Shown: positions 44,028 to 55,910, counted from the stretch's first letter. The stretch: DNA of 64,000 nucleotides from Anadara kagoshimensis (GCA_021292105.1 CM037867.1:16878928-16942927), one strand, 5' to 3'. Notes: generated by a model not told the origin, from the letters alone. A program made the numbers and translations.

Positions 44028-44268
44028 ACTATCATACTAATCCATGTCCGAATCACAATCCAGAAGCAAAGTAAAAACTTTGGAACTGACAAGTTAGGTT
44101 AGACACATGAACTTCCACAAGGGAAGTGAGGCTGGGTGCTCCGGAAGGGTTTTTTTTGAGGGCCTTGATAAGCCTAAGCTTGCAATATCCCTGAGTCAAC
44201 AACTTATTTGCAAGCAGGCTACTTCGTTGTACAAAGTCTCCGTAGTGGGAACAAGCTCTACCTCTAAC
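44028..44268 (-). mobile_element. Inverted Penelope-like 3' fragment
   Basis: On the minus strand: GRACSHYGDFVQRSSLLANK, LLTQGYCKLRLIKALKK, then directly the terminal tail, with about 200 bp between FYGRHHS and the CCGG-rich tail deleted. Confidence 0.8.
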
Positions 44269-45049
44269 TTTCTCTTTGCATGGAATCATTGATATGGTGT
44301 CTGATAGACTATAAAATTAATTTTCTTTTGTAGAAATGCCAATAATTGGTCCAAAATTTATGATGCCCTATTGTTATTTAATTTATATTTTATATATTAA
44401 ATCTTGATAATTGTAAATTAAACTAATGTAAGTTATGTTATATTCATGCATCAATGTGCTTGTTTTAATTTAAACAATATAAAGGAATTACAAAAGCAGA
44501 ACTGTCATGTGCTGCGTTATCAAGCAATAATAATCAAATGTCAATAAATAAATATATAAAATAAATAAGTCAAATTAAAGCATCTGAAAGTAAATAGTAT
44601 GCTCTGGAAAATGTTCTCTATCCACAGGCAGGTGGTCCTTATATAGAGGTGACTTTGTATATATGATAAATAATAATAAAATGAGTAAAGAGTTTTTTAT
44701 TTTCGTTTCACAATAACATTTTATATTATATTGTTCTGCACACTATTTCGATATCAAATTGGGCAGCCCCATCCCCTCAAGCACATACTCAATTAATATA
44801 ATTTTTATATGCATATGCACATTTGTGGGTCTTATGTTTTGGATTTTTCTTAATAAATATTAATTTTCAATTCACTTAATAATTTTGTCTGTTATCCCAG
44901 AGCTGAGAGAGAGGACGAGAGAGAGAGAGAGAGGGATTGTTTTTCGTCAAGGAAATTGGAAATACACTAAATACGATAAACGCGTATAGACCTTGGGCTG
45001 ACAATAGACCCCCTCCCCCCCTAAGGGATTTTTTTACACTATATTTTTT
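44269..45049. other. AT-rich intron sequence
   Basis: Contains a fragment of the 'GGTGGTCCTTATATAGAGG' dispersed repeat (about 44630-44690) and a (GA)n tract at 44909-44934. No gene. Confidence 0.5.
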
Positions 45050-45082
45050 CTGAAAGCCTATCATGTACCGAATACTTGGCAA

Positions 45083-45345
45083 GTTGTTGGCACATTGGCG
45101 GTTGGGGTTTTTACGAGACATGGAGCTTTAAAAGTGCTGCGTCAGCTTTTTCAAAGACAAATTGGGGTAAGGTAGACATTAGTTCTATTTTTTCCAACAA
45201 AATAATGAAACTCCATTATATTTGGTATCAAATGAAAGGTAATATCCCAAGCTCTTGATTAGTATCAAAAACTAATTTCTATCTAGTCACATGACAGATA
45301 TATGACGTCATTAATATACAAAGTTGCGTGAAAATGCAGTGAAAA
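45083..45345 (+). repeat. Left terminal inverted repeat, outer unit
   Basis: Pairs with 49855-50112. Includes TAGTCACATGACAGATATAT and GACGTCAT. A second, inner unit spans about 45440-45680 (GGTATCATTGGAAAGGTAAT, CTAGTCACGTGATG). Confidence 0.72.
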
Positions 45346-46192
45346 CACAGGAACGGAATTAAACTTTCAGCTCTAATGAAGAATGTGCTGTTATATTTCT
45401 TATTATATATATTCTTTCAAACGTGTGTGATGTATCCAATACAATACAGGCTGTCCAGACTTTCAAAGCCGTACATTTTGCGACTTTTAAAGCTGTAAAA
45501 GTTAAAACAGCTTTGCCATCAGTTTCATTGTAAATTGAGGGTATAGGAGAAATTTCAATTGTTTTACCAGCTAAAATAGTATGAAACATATGATATTTGG
45601 TATCATTGGAAAGGTAATACTCTCCGCTACTTATCAATAATAACAAAATAAGAATTATCTAGTCACGTGATGAGTGGCCCAGTCAAAACGAAGTATATTG
45701 CGTATGGTGTACTATATATTGACTATTGTGTCTTATGTATAAACATTGACGTGATCGTCATGTCTTTAACAAGTTAGTTGATGTTTATAAATAATACGGA
45801 CACAATAGTTACCTAATAATAAAGTTATATCTATCATAAGTATTAACTGACAATGAGTGACCCGTCATAGAGACGCTGCAAGCATTGTGGTCCGAAGGTC
45901 AAACCGTTGGTGTATCTAATTACTGTCACTATATCGATATTACAACACGCGTTATTACACCAGTGTAGAAGCACGTGTATAGTAAAGCGAATATCTATTT
46001 ATTACTAGATGTTTCATCAACTGTAAAAATATCTAAAGAAATTCCTGTTAAAATAAAAAAATCAACGCGAAACGAAATAGACGTAAAAAATGTGATACAC
46101 AGACATTGAAGTGTATAGTTCATTTTGAACGAAATACAACAGACTAAACTGTAAACCCTTTAACACAATATAGTTTTATCAGAATTCTGGAT

Positions 46193-46765
46193 GTGGCAAA
46201 GCAACGCCAAGAAAGCACCAATCCTGATATCAAATTACATGATATCATTCAGGAACTCCCAGATAGCTTTGACGCTTCATGTCATGGTACACACCGATGG
46301 CGTTATCAAACTTTCACCCATGTGCACCAATTAGAACGTCAGAAGCTTAAGAGGTCACATTCCACAGAGGCACAAAGTAGAGGGGACGTCCCTTCAGCAG
46401 CAAAACGCATGAGACGACCTTCTTCTGAGACACAATCTTCTTCATCCAAGCTCTTTCCTGATAATAAATGCTTGGTCTGTGGAAAGAGATATATTAAGAT
46501 CAAACAGAAACGACATCAATTTGTTAAATGTATAACAAAATCTGCCTTAAACTCAATCCATGTTGCAGCTGAATTAAAAAAAGACGAGGAGATTTTGTGT
46601 CGTATACGTGGTATGGACCCAGTCGCAAGAGAGGTACATTATCACAGTCACTGTCGAAAAGAATATAATAGAAAGGGATGTCGAAACTCCAGTGCTGGGA
46701 CATTGAAGCTGCTCAAATGCTTGATGCCCATGAATGTGCCTTTAAATTCATTTGAAACAATGTAG
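46193..46765 (+). pseudogene. Element ORF, N-terminal zinc-binding region
   Basis: The 190-codon frame has no ATG at its start; the sequence just before, TAGTTTTATCAG, is a plausible splice acceptor, so an upstream exon may supply the start. Residues 93-96 and 113 (KCLVCGKRY, VKC) and 149-154 (HYHSHC) form a C2...C...HxHxxC cluster that is typical of a widespread repetitive invertebrate protein family. The middle is Ser/Arg-rich. It ends at a stop that is probably a mutation, since the next frame continues the family pattern. Confidence 0.65.
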
Positions 46766-46805
46766 ATGAAAATATAATTATTGTTTAAAAGTTGAGAGAT
46801 TAAAC

Positions 46806-47271
46806 ATGATTCGTGAGAAATACCTGATGTATATGTTAGAAAACAGTCCTGAATTCTACAATGAAAATTATAAAACTTACAAATTAAAAGATAAACTTAT
46901 TAAACATTTTGGTCAACCATCATCCAGAGGGGAACTCGTGTATTCATATGGTATATACACAGGCCAGGCTGTTGAAGTATACGTAGCATTTGAACTTGCC
47001 TCTTCAGAAGAAAGGACTATTGAGGAAGTCGCATTGATTATCCGACGGCACATTTTTGATAAACAGAGACAATCAACTGAGATCCCTTGGCCTCCATCAG
47101 CAACTTGGCTATCTTGAGTTGACGGGAACACACCTCTTGGAAGCCCCTACTCTTGGAAAGAGACAAATGGATACCTTTATAACAGAGAGATTAGTTGACA
47201 AGACAATCAAATTCCACGACAAAATGAAAAAGATGAAACTGGAGACTTTTGAATCAATGAAGAGAAGTTAA
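46806..47271 (+). pseudogene. Element ORF, second segment (frameshifted)
   Basis: Frames 46806-47117 (MIREKYLMYMLENSPEFYNE ... TEIPWPPSATWLS) and 47056-47271 overlap. The WPPSxxxL motif is recurrent in this protein family. At least two indels occur. Confidence 0.6.
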
Positions 47272-47304
47272 AAGATTAAAAGTTCTGGAAATAAAATAGT
47301 ACAA

Positions 47305-48189
47305 ATGAAAGCCAAAGGAAATATCTTTGGGCAGTTAGTTTTGCTGTCAATAAATCACAACATAAATTTACAAATGACACTGTCTTACCAATTAGGACCT
47401 GTTCCATGGGCATTAGCAACAGCAGATGGATCGCTCGTAAAAACAGATAAGTCTAGGCTACTTCACAAAATGGAATCTGCAGTTGAACTATGCAATAAAC
47501 CACCCAATACAAATATTGCTTATGTGTATGATGGCAATGCGTTATTGCAATCATTAACAGCAATACCTCCTACCTTTGGAGATGTAGCTGAAAAGGTGTT
47601 CAATCTTCTTCCAAATACACCAAGGGTTGATTTTGTTACAGACTGTTACCATATGGGGTCAATAAAGACATCTGAAAGACTTCGACGTGGTTTCTCTAAT
47701 ACCTTCCTGATCTCAAGTCCAGAAACAAAATCACCTAGAGATTGCAAAGGCTTCATGTCGAACGACGAAAACAAAACACAGTTAATCAAACTATTGTTTG
47801 AAGAGTGGAAGAAAAAAAGTTTGCGCCAAAGCTGTTGGGTCGACAGTTGTATGTTGTATGTGGAGGAGTGTCATTGTCTGTCTAGTAATAACGGCACATC
47901 GGTTGAAGTCACTGCTGAAAGGAACCTGTTTTTTTTCCAAGAAGAAGGTGACACAAGAATGATCTTGCACTGTTTCCATATTTCAAAGGGGCTCCCAGCT
48001 CTATATATCACTGTAAGATCTCCAGACACAGATGTTTTCCTTCTATTCTTGAAGTTTTCACAATATATGAAAAAGAAAGTAATTTTTGACACGGGTACGG
48101 GTAACAAACGCCGACTCATTGACGTAAAAGCTGTTGTTACTGATAAGGGAGAAGATATTTGTTCTATATTCCAGGATACCACAGCTTAA
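47305..48189 (+). pseudogene. Element ORF, PIN/FEN-like nuclease core
   Basis: A 294-codon open frame. Acidic motifs in order: YVYDGNALLQ (Asp76), FVTDCYHMGSIK (Asp113), FQEEGDTRMILH (Glu213-Asp216) and VRSPDTDVFLLFL (Asp241, Asp243). In a neighbouring frame just after the stop is YHSLIGCDTTSSF (about 48177-48215). The series DG ... E-x-DTR ... S-x-DTDV ... GCDT resembles the metal-binding layout of FEN/XPG-type PIN nucleases. The nuclease call is inference from motif order; the family itself is one I know only as an uncharacterised, multicopy invertebrate protein. Confidence 0.62.
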
Positions 48190-48819
48190 TTGGCTGTGAT
48201 ACCACAAGTTCATTTTTAGACGTGGGAAATTAGGTCCTCCTAAATACTTAGACAAGTATCCATCTTTCTATAACATGTTTAGTTGCCTTGGTGTGAATGT
48301 CAATGTACCTGATGATACACTTGTGGAATTAGAAAAGTTTGTTGTTGCATGTATGGCAAGGACAAGAACACAAATAGCAATAGGCTTCGTTATGACATGT
48401 TCTTGCAGCGGTATCACACAAGAGAAGGAGCCATTCTTACAAGTTATATTGAAATTGACCTAAGCCTATTGCCACCTTGTAAAGATTCCCTTCTTCTTCA
48501 TATTGCTAGAGCAAATTACCAAGCTATGATTTGGAACAAGGCAAATGAAAATTATCCAAACATACCAGGTCCAGATGAGAATGGTTGGAAGAAGGATGAA
48601 TCTGGAAATTTTGATTACCAATGGTGCAAAGGTCAAATTCTACCTCAACAGCTTATTGATATCGTTTGTGAATATAGAACTGGAATAGTTGAGGATATAA
48701 CAGATGGTAACAGAAGTGTAGAATCTGATGTGGATGACGACAGTGGTACAGATGATGATAGCGATGTTGAAATTAAAAATCCTGTTGACATTGTTTTTGA
48801 TGACAGTGACAGTGATTAA
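48190..48819 (+). pseudogene. Element ORF, C-terminal region
   Basis: Pieces GCDTTSSF, NMFSCLGVNVNVPDDTLVEL then EKFVVACMYG, and LPPCKDSLLLHIARANYQAM follow in family order across three frames, ending in an Asp/Ser-rich tail (DDDSGTDDDSDVE) at 48819. Frame changes at about 48185, 48250 and 48350. Confidence 0.62.
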
Positions 48820-49330
48820 CTTTATTTTAACATTGTGTTCTTTTGCAGTTGTGTGTGTATGTATACAATATATTGGTACAGAATACATGGCTTGATGGTT
48901 TTATAGAACTCAGATTTAGAGTAACTGTCAGCAAAATTTGATTGATAGTATATGAATAATTACATACGAGTCCAAGACTATATCTTGTAGAAATGTTCCA
49001 AGAAGGACATGTTTTGTTTACATGTAGTTATTTCCATTCTACTGTTTAATTTTTGAATTGTTTATCATATTTGTCACTTTCCAGATGGGATCTAATCATG
49101 TTACTTGTTACTGAATAGTTTAGTGTATTGCTCTTTCAATATTTTTTTGAGGAATGTCTTGATGTTTCTTGTTTATTGTTTTACGTTATGATATAAATTC
49201 ATAACGTCATCGATTTGCTAGGTGTCCAGATAGGATGCATATTTCTTTATTGATAGGCATTTGTGTTTTTTATCTACCAAATGTTATTTCATATGTCATG
49301 TTTTATATTCATTTTGTGGTTAAAAATAGA
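48820..49330 (+). other. Element 3' untranslated region
   Basis: AT/T-rich sequence between the ORF end and the right inverted-repeat units; no motif seen. Confidence 0.4.
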
Positions 49331-50112
49331 GAAAATGTTTTCCCTACTCCAGGTATGTTTAAAAAGTGCTGACATAGTATTTCCAAACTTTGAGGCCCAA
49401 TAACGTGAAAATGGTTGAATCAACAGAATGATGTTAACTTATTTGTATCAGGAAGATCGCTACCTTTCTCATACACATTTGTGGATAAAATTCTAATAGG
49501 GAAAGATTTCAAACCTCTGATTAATAAATAACAGCATTTTTACGTAAAAATATGAATTGATGACGTCATAACTTTACCACCTAGGCAGATAGAAAACATT
49601 TTCTTTTGTTAATAAGTAACTTATAGCAATAGCTTTCCACTGATACCACATATGATAGGTTATATAATTATTTTGACTTCTGAAAAAGAGAAAAGTTTCC
49701 CCTACCCCATTTTACACAAAAGCCCTCTACACCAGAGTTCTATTGAGTGGTTTTGTACTTGGTATATGATAGGCTTTTAAAACACTATTAACTAGCACTT
49801 TTTCCTATGGTTAGATATTTTTCCAAGCCCTGTAACTATTTATTTACTATGTTTTCACTGCATTAGTTGTATTGATGACGTCATAAATCTGTCACGTGAC
49901 CAGATAAAATTATTATTTTTTGTTGGCAAGTAGCTAAAGGTATTACCTTTACCGTGATACTACATATTATGGGTTTTATAATAATTTAAGTTGTTAAATA
50001 AGAGAAATGCTTCCTCTACCCCAAATTAATATTAAAACTGCTGATACAGTAATTTTTCAACTTTAAAGCCCCATAACTCGAAAAAGCCCCAGTTGCCAGC
50101 GTGCCAACAACC
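49331..50112 (+). repeat. Right terminal repeat region with three sub-units
   Basis: Three tandem units begin with AAATGTTTTCCCTACTCCA (49333), AAAAGTTTCCCCTACCCCA (49690) and AAATGCTTCCTCTACCCCA (50003). Units carry TGATGACGTCATAA (about 49560 and 49873) and CACGTGAC (49892). The outer part pairs with 45083-45345. Confidence 0.72.
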
Positions 50113-50539
50113 TGCGTTGAGCTAGTTAGACATCTGGCTTTCAAAAAAATATGTAGTAAAATCCCTAGGGGGGATGTGCACTATCAAGCTCATGGCCTAG
50201 TATTTCGATTCAATAATATTTTTCTCAATAATGATGTACCTTCCTCAACATTTGCAAAAAATACATTCGTCGAGAATGAGTTTTTTTTAGAAAAAGAAGA
50301 CATGGGCATGCTTGGCCTAATAATGAACACATGACTTTTCACCTTTCAACTTTCAACGACTAGATTCAAGTTCTAAGGCAAATCCTAGTGTGAAAATGTT
50401 TTTACCCAAAAAAAAGAGATTGTTTTCTCCATGTATGTCCGAATTTATCACACAGCCTATGACTAATCTCTCTTGTCTGTTGTGTAAAAAACCATACTTC
50501 ACTTCCCATTTCTCTCATCAAACAGTTTATATTAGATTG

Positions 50540-50835
50540 ATTACATCCAAGTCAAGAATATTTTACTTATATCAAACCCTCACCAGCTAAAGATAAAGTG
50601 GCAAAGATTTACCTTTGGCGTGTCTTTGCCAATATGCAAAATGGGCTCTTACACCGTAACCACGCCTGTCAAGATGCGATGTATTGGTTTTAAGGTCTTC
50701 CGAGTGACCTCGTTTCATTTCTTAATGACAGATGCTTGTCGAAAGAACAGTCACTACCTATTTTAAGTTTTTGCTCAGACCCGATGACGTTGAACCCATG
50801 ATCTCCTACATTCGAAGCGAGCTCTCTACCATAGT
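50540..50835 (-). mobile_element. tRNA-derived SINE, copy 3
   Basis: Diverged from copies 1 and 2 but keeps AAGAATATTTTACTTATATC at the 3' end and the GACCTCGTTTCATTTCTTAA block; box B is mutated. Confidence 0.65.
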
Positions 50836-50989
50836 GATAGTTTAAACGTGAAATGTAAACTATTACATCAAGTGGATTAGTGTCGCTCATTTCTTTTTAA
50901 CTTTCTATGATATAAGAATAGAATTTTACAAAATATTATTGAAACTGGTCCCTTTATCTTTATTTTGTACAATATGTCATTTTCCGTTG

Positions 50990-51395
50990 TTAATCCTGCT
51001 TACGGCATAATGTTTTTATCAATCAATACCCTATGGTAGAGTTTGTTCCTACTACGGGAACGAAGCGAGCTTCTTAAAAATATTTTTTGTCGAAAGTATG
51101 TTACAAGCCTAGGTTTATCATGATCCTTTAAACTTTACACTTTTGTTTATAAATATGATATATTTATAAATTTGGCGTTCCATATTTTCTTAATCGTTTC
51201 GTTTTCATTTTGACTACATGTTTGGTGGATGCAGATATTAAGTATTCGTCAGGATGTGCTTACCTTTCCGGAGCATCTAATCTCACCTCCGTGATGGATG
51301 GACGTGATTTTTCGAATAATTTGCTAGTTGTTTTAAGTTTTTACTTTCTTTTCGGATTGCGATCTGTACATGAATTGGTGTTATATTTTTTCAAT
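50990..51395 (+). mobile_element. Penelope-like RT 3' copy ending beside exon 51404
   Basis: CTGCTTACGGCATAATGTTT (SPAYGVF), GTTCCTACTACGGGAACGAA, GCCTAGGTTTATCATGATCC, and tail AGTTTTTACTTTCTTTTCGG. Its end lies within about 15 bp of the donor of the next exon. Confidence 0.75.
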
Positions 51396-51403
51396 TATTT
51401 TAC

Positions 51404-51574
51404 CTGATGCTATCTTATTAAGAGTGCTGTATTCAGATATTGTAGATATGGATAATAACAGTACATGGTCATCCGCACAAATGTTTACAGCACTTTCATG
51501 ATCGACAGATTCTTCAAATACTTTATAATACAGATTTGCTTCTTCTAAATAAGTATAGTCCTCGACAACGCAAT
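51404..51574 (-). CDS. Gene A exon: N-terminal half of CTLD-B
   Basis: Acceptor GATAACATTTTAG, donor CATCAG|GTAAAA, 171 nt. It encodes CVVEDYTYLEEANLYYKVFE and SAVNICADDHVLLLSISTIS. 'YYKVFEE...A-x-x-IC-x-x-D' is the first half of a lectin domain with the canonical first Cys. Entry phase matches 55632 (G + AT). Confidence 0.82.
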
Positions 51575-53615
51575 CTAAAATGTTATCAATACTAGAGATA
51601 TATCTGATATATAGTTTAATCTGGTTCCAACTGAAAAGTTGTTATTTTCATTTAACGACATTATATATTGGTAAACAATAGTAACAATTGCTTAAATAAT
51701 TACTTCATAAAAAAGAAAACATGTAGGTGAAGTTAAAATATTTTATAGTTTTGTTAATTTGAATATCTCCTAATATTATTGAATACTTACCTTAGTAACG
51801 ACATTCAATGACCATACTTGAGCTGATCTATCATAATCAAATCAAAAACACCAAATCATTTTCAAATCAATTATAAAAACAAAATAAAAATTTAAAAACA
51901 AGTTTAAGCAAACAATATTCTGCCCGGGAAGTGAAGATGGCTACTCAGGAAAGGTAAATACCTCTTATGTAGCTAACTTTAGTTCAATAGTAAGAGTCCA
52001 TATTAAAGAACTATCTTTATCTACTATAAAGCATGTTCTTTAAATGCATAATTTATTAAAGCGTCATTTAAATAAACTGCAAGTAGTTAAATAAGTGAAA
52101 CTTTTTAGGACAAATCTATTCTTTCATATATCAATAATCAGAACACGTTCAAAATAGCTATAAAAGATAGTTCAACGTGAATAATGAGCATTGAGAAAGA
52201 CAAACAAATCGTTTTATCAGGTACAATATATTCTGTAATTAAAATAATTGAATCATTAGAAATTGCGTTAATCTTATTTTGGCAAGGATATTAAAAAATC
52301 TGTCCGTTTCCTACCTTAAATAGATGTCACATGGTATCATTTGACGCAGAAAAAACCTATTAATGTTTAAGAACAAATGCTTTATTTTTAGTCTCTGAAT
52401 CAGCAGTCTTTGCTTCTGAAATGATGTAAGGTCTATCGCGCTGTATTTTGCCGTCCTTTTTTCGTTTTTAATGGTGTCATCTATTAGAATATCACCATAA
52501 GGTTAAACACTTATGTTGGCTAACATTTGTTTCAAGTTTTCCAAATTTCTAATTTTGAGTAAAAGTAATTTCAACTACATGTATTAAAGTAAATGTGGAA
52601 AAATTCCAATTGTGTTTCGAAGAAAATATTTAAAACAATTAGTGCAATATACGCGTATTGATTTTTAACGGCCGGGTCGAAGCTGTTAAATTTACCACCC
52701 GATAAAGAATTAACCTATATGGACATGGGCGGTTTTAAATGACCTCAAAGATAAAAATAGCAAGGGTTCTGTTTACAAATTCATGAGCACATGGTCAGTA
52801 ATATTTGTTGAAAATGTAAAAAAGCTAATGAATTGAATGAAAGAAATAAAATAAATAAATATACATGTATATTTTAAATTTAGACATACAAATGAATATG
52901 ATTACATTACAAATGCATTGCCTTATTTGAATCTCTTTGGAACCATTGCGTTAATTTTTCGATGACAGCAGTGTGTCGCGCGCTCTGTGTAAAGCGATAC
53001 GTCAGTTAATATCTTCAGCCAATCCGCTTTCGATGTACAGCGGAGGAATACATACCACCAAGGAACTACTTATTCATTCATAATTTCCTGCGGGTTCATT
53101 CATAAATCTATCCGGCGACTGCAGGGACGCTCTTTACGAGCGGTAACAAACGTAGAAATTTGTCATACTGCACCAATTTTAAAAATGATTTGAAAATAAA
53201 AAAGAATAATAAAAACCAATATTTGTTGTCTTTTTATATCAAAATAATTTTTAATGATTAATGACCATTTCCCAAGGCCTATAAAGATACGAAGTGAAAA
53301 AATTAGTGAGTCCGAGGACACCACATTTAAATTATGAACAACTGTTTGTTATTCGACTAAATAATTATATCCATAGTAATATCTTACCAAACAGATTATT
53401 GTTTAGTGAAAAAAGGAGAAATAGAATTTAATTTTCAAAAGAGTTTTACGGAACTATATTTTACGATCGCTAAGCAACGAGACAAATCAACATGGCTGTT
53501 CTCTTTATATGGTTCTACAATAAGAGTTATCTCGCTTTAAGTGTTCCAACCACATTAATACACCGACTTTCGGAAAATTAATAATACCTTTTTGTGGGTA
53601 AAAATAATGTAAACA
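51575..53615. other. Gene A intron, no gene seen
   Basis: AT-rich, with a GC-richer patch at about 52930-53150 (CAGCCAATCCGCTTTCGATG, CGGCGACTGCAGGGACGCTC) that I cannot assign. Confidence 0.45.
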
Positions 53616-53769
53616 TAAGGATTGAATGTCACTTTGAATGCTGTCATCGAGGTATGACTGCATCAGCTCACGTTCAAAGTTAACATGAATCGCGCGATTC
53701 ATTTACTTTGAACGTGAGCTGATGCAGTCATACCTCGATGACAGCATTCAAAGTGACATTCAATCCTTA
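53616..53769. repeat. Near-perfect 154-bp palindrome
   Basis: The left arm TAAGGATTGAATGTCACTTT continues to CGTTCAAAGT, and the right arm is its reverse complement, ACTTTGAACG to CCTTA. The centre is GAATCGCGCGATTC with no spacer. The arms differ only by a two-base indel near the centre (GTTAACATG against CATTTAC). Flanks outside the arms are unrelated. Confidence 0.95.
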
Positions 53770-54974
53770 AATGAAGTTTATCATTCCGTAACATATTATT
53801 TCAGTTATTGAAACTAAAAATAAGTTTATTCATTGGATTGGAGTGGAAAATCGGTATTTTAAACTCAAGGAAGAGAGTCTTGAATAATTGAAAACCCTAA
53901 ATAAGAATTTGGCACTTTGAAGAAAGGAAGTCGAAAACAATTATACCAGCGTTCAATTTCCTAAACAAAATCTTGTGATTTAATTTACATGTGGCATGTA
54001 ACAAGGCAGCTATGTGACTAACAACTGTTTTCAAGAAACTCAACCTGACATTATTCAAACTGTGTGGATATCTTTTGTATTTGAAACACCCATCAGAGCA
54101 GGGAAACATGTCCCTTATTAAAGCAGACCTTAATGGATTATAATAATAATCTAAAACAATATCTTGATAGAAATTAACAAGGTTTAAAAAAATAACAATC
54201 AGATTTCAAAATACAAGATTCATTAAAAAAATTGCATGGACTATTTATTTGGAGATTGGCCATATAGGGATAAGAGGTGTCTGTTTTGTTTACATTCTAG
54301 TGTAACATGTGCTTGGTATGAATGCAGGTCAAACTCGGCCTATTTATCTGTCAATCTCTATTCATAATACCCGAAACACTTCAATTATTTTTGTCCCTTG
54401 AAGTCCATGATAATAAAACTTTTACCATAACAAATGTCAGAAAAATATGAAAATTAAATTTTTAGATATTTTCATAAAACCGTCCTAACTTCGAAAGTTG
54501 CCAAAAAGATAAGATACTTATAGATTCACAAGCTATGCTGCTATTTATACCCCAGATCCGACCTTTAATATTTTTTTTCAACGTTGCTAATAAGAGCAGC
54601 TCGGACTCGCATTTGCAGACTTAACGCCTGAAGCTTAAAAACATAATAATGTTACTTGATTTTTTAGTAAATTAAATATACCTTCAACACGAAAAAGAAG
54701 TTTACAATTTCTACTGATTACCTAATGAAACATGTCAGATTACTTTATGTCTAGTTTCGTTTGTGGAGCAATATATGGATTTGTGCCCACAAGAGACGCA
54801 ACTAGTAACATACCTTAATTAAATAGATACATATCTTTTATAATGATTGAAAAAAATATTCTCATATTTGTTCTTTCTCTTATTTACTGATTGATTGAAA
54901 GTACGAAGTTGGGACTCATTTTTCAATCAAATTTGGTAAAAATGTGAATACATGTATTAGTGAATTGACATTAT
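53770..54974. other. Gene A intron, no gene seen
   Basis: AT-rich; short frames such as 53897-54109 match nothing I know. Confidence 0.45.
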
Positions 54975-55585
54975 TAGTGAGCTTGAAATAGAAGATACGA
55001 CTGATTCCTCAAGTTCTGCTTCATATTAAGACTTATACCAAAATTATGACGTACACGAATGATTACATTTGAAACTTTATGACAAACGTGATGACTTCAA
55101 TTTTTCTAATGTTAACTTTCCTTTTTATGCAGCAATATACCTGCTTCTCATGCTTCTGGTGTATTTGTTTCCCAATTAATACTCTATGGTAGAGCTTGTT
55201 CCCACTACGGGGACTTTGTACGACGAAGTAGGCCGCTCGCAAACAGGTTGTTGACTCAGGGATATTGCAAGCCTAGACTTATCAAGGCCCTCAAAAAGTT
55301 TTATGGCCGTCATCACGGTAATGTTGTTAAGTTTGATGTGTCTGTGTCCAGGATTGCCCTGGATATATTTGACGTCTCATAGTTCCATATTCCTTTCACA
55401 TAATTCTGATTACACACGCATCTGGTGTAGCTAACTAAACATGAGGTGCTTACCCTGCCAGAGCACCTGACCTCACTTCCCTGGTGGAAGTTCACGTGTC
55501 TAACCTAACTTGTCGGTTCAAAAGTTTTTACTTTCCTTCTGGATTGTGATTCGGACATGGATTAGTATGTTTGTTTTTGATTATG
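54975..55585 (+). mobile_element. Penelope-like RT 3' copy
   Basis: From the SELEIKDTT box through LTQGYCKPRLIKALKKFYGR (a better-preserved version than at 60.8 kb) to the complete tail GTCGGTTCAAAAGTTTTTAC. It ends about 45 bp from the donor of exon 55632. Confidence 0.85.
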
Positions 55586-55631
55586 ATGCTACGAGATTTT
55601 GTCTTACATTAAGTTGATGAACAGTATTTAC

Positions 55632-55910
55632 CCTCTCCTTGCAAGAAGTCTTTCTCTTCGTAGACAGTTGAATTTATTGTGCATGTGCACATGAAAGGCA
55701 AAGCATTTGTATAACAATTTGCATCTTCAATGGTTTCAGTTTTAACATTTAAAGCGCCACAGTCTTCTCCAACTCCAGCATTATCTGGCTGACATGAGTC
55801 CCAAAACGTTATTGTAACATTTCCCCCATCGACCCATTTCCATTCGCCTTCGTTTGCTACATCACTCATACCAACCCATGTATGCTGCATCTTTTCCGGT
55901 AGCACTCTCA
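55632..55910 (-). CDS. Gene A exon: C-terminal half of CTLD-A with QPD motif
   Basis: Acceptor TTATTTTATAG, donor GAGAGG|GTAAAT, 279 nt. It encodes RVLPEKMQHTWVGMSDVANE, EWKWVDGG, WDSCQPDNAGVGEDCGAL and ANCYTNALPFMC. The WVGMSD core, QPD calcium/galactose-type motif and the canonical EDC, ANC, FMC cysteines are present. Of the lectin domains here, this one has the most conventional sugar-binding signature. Confidence 0.87.

Larger units (their letters stand above)
45050..50115 (+). mobile_element. 5-kb DNA element with long subterminal-repeat TIRs and PIN-like ORFs
   Basis: The ends are imperfect inverted repeats of at least 260 bp: left GTTGTTGGCACATTGGCGGT (from about 45083) against right complement GTTGTTGGCACGCTGGCAAC (from about 50110), both continuing GGGG-TTTTT-CGAG, ATGGAGCTTTAAA, ATTTGGGGTA, GGTATCA, TCTAGTCAC-TGACAGAT and ATGACGTCAT. 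Further inward copies of the same unit occur on each side. Between them lie the ORFs 46193-48819. It sits in the antisense direction in the gene A intron between 51404 and 42601. Superfamily not recognised; exact ends and target duplication not resolved. Confidence 0.72.

Noticed and set aside
53505..53702. Minus-strand ORF ending in the palindrome
   Set aside because: Its N-terminal half is palindrome arm sequence; no family pattern and no splice sites.
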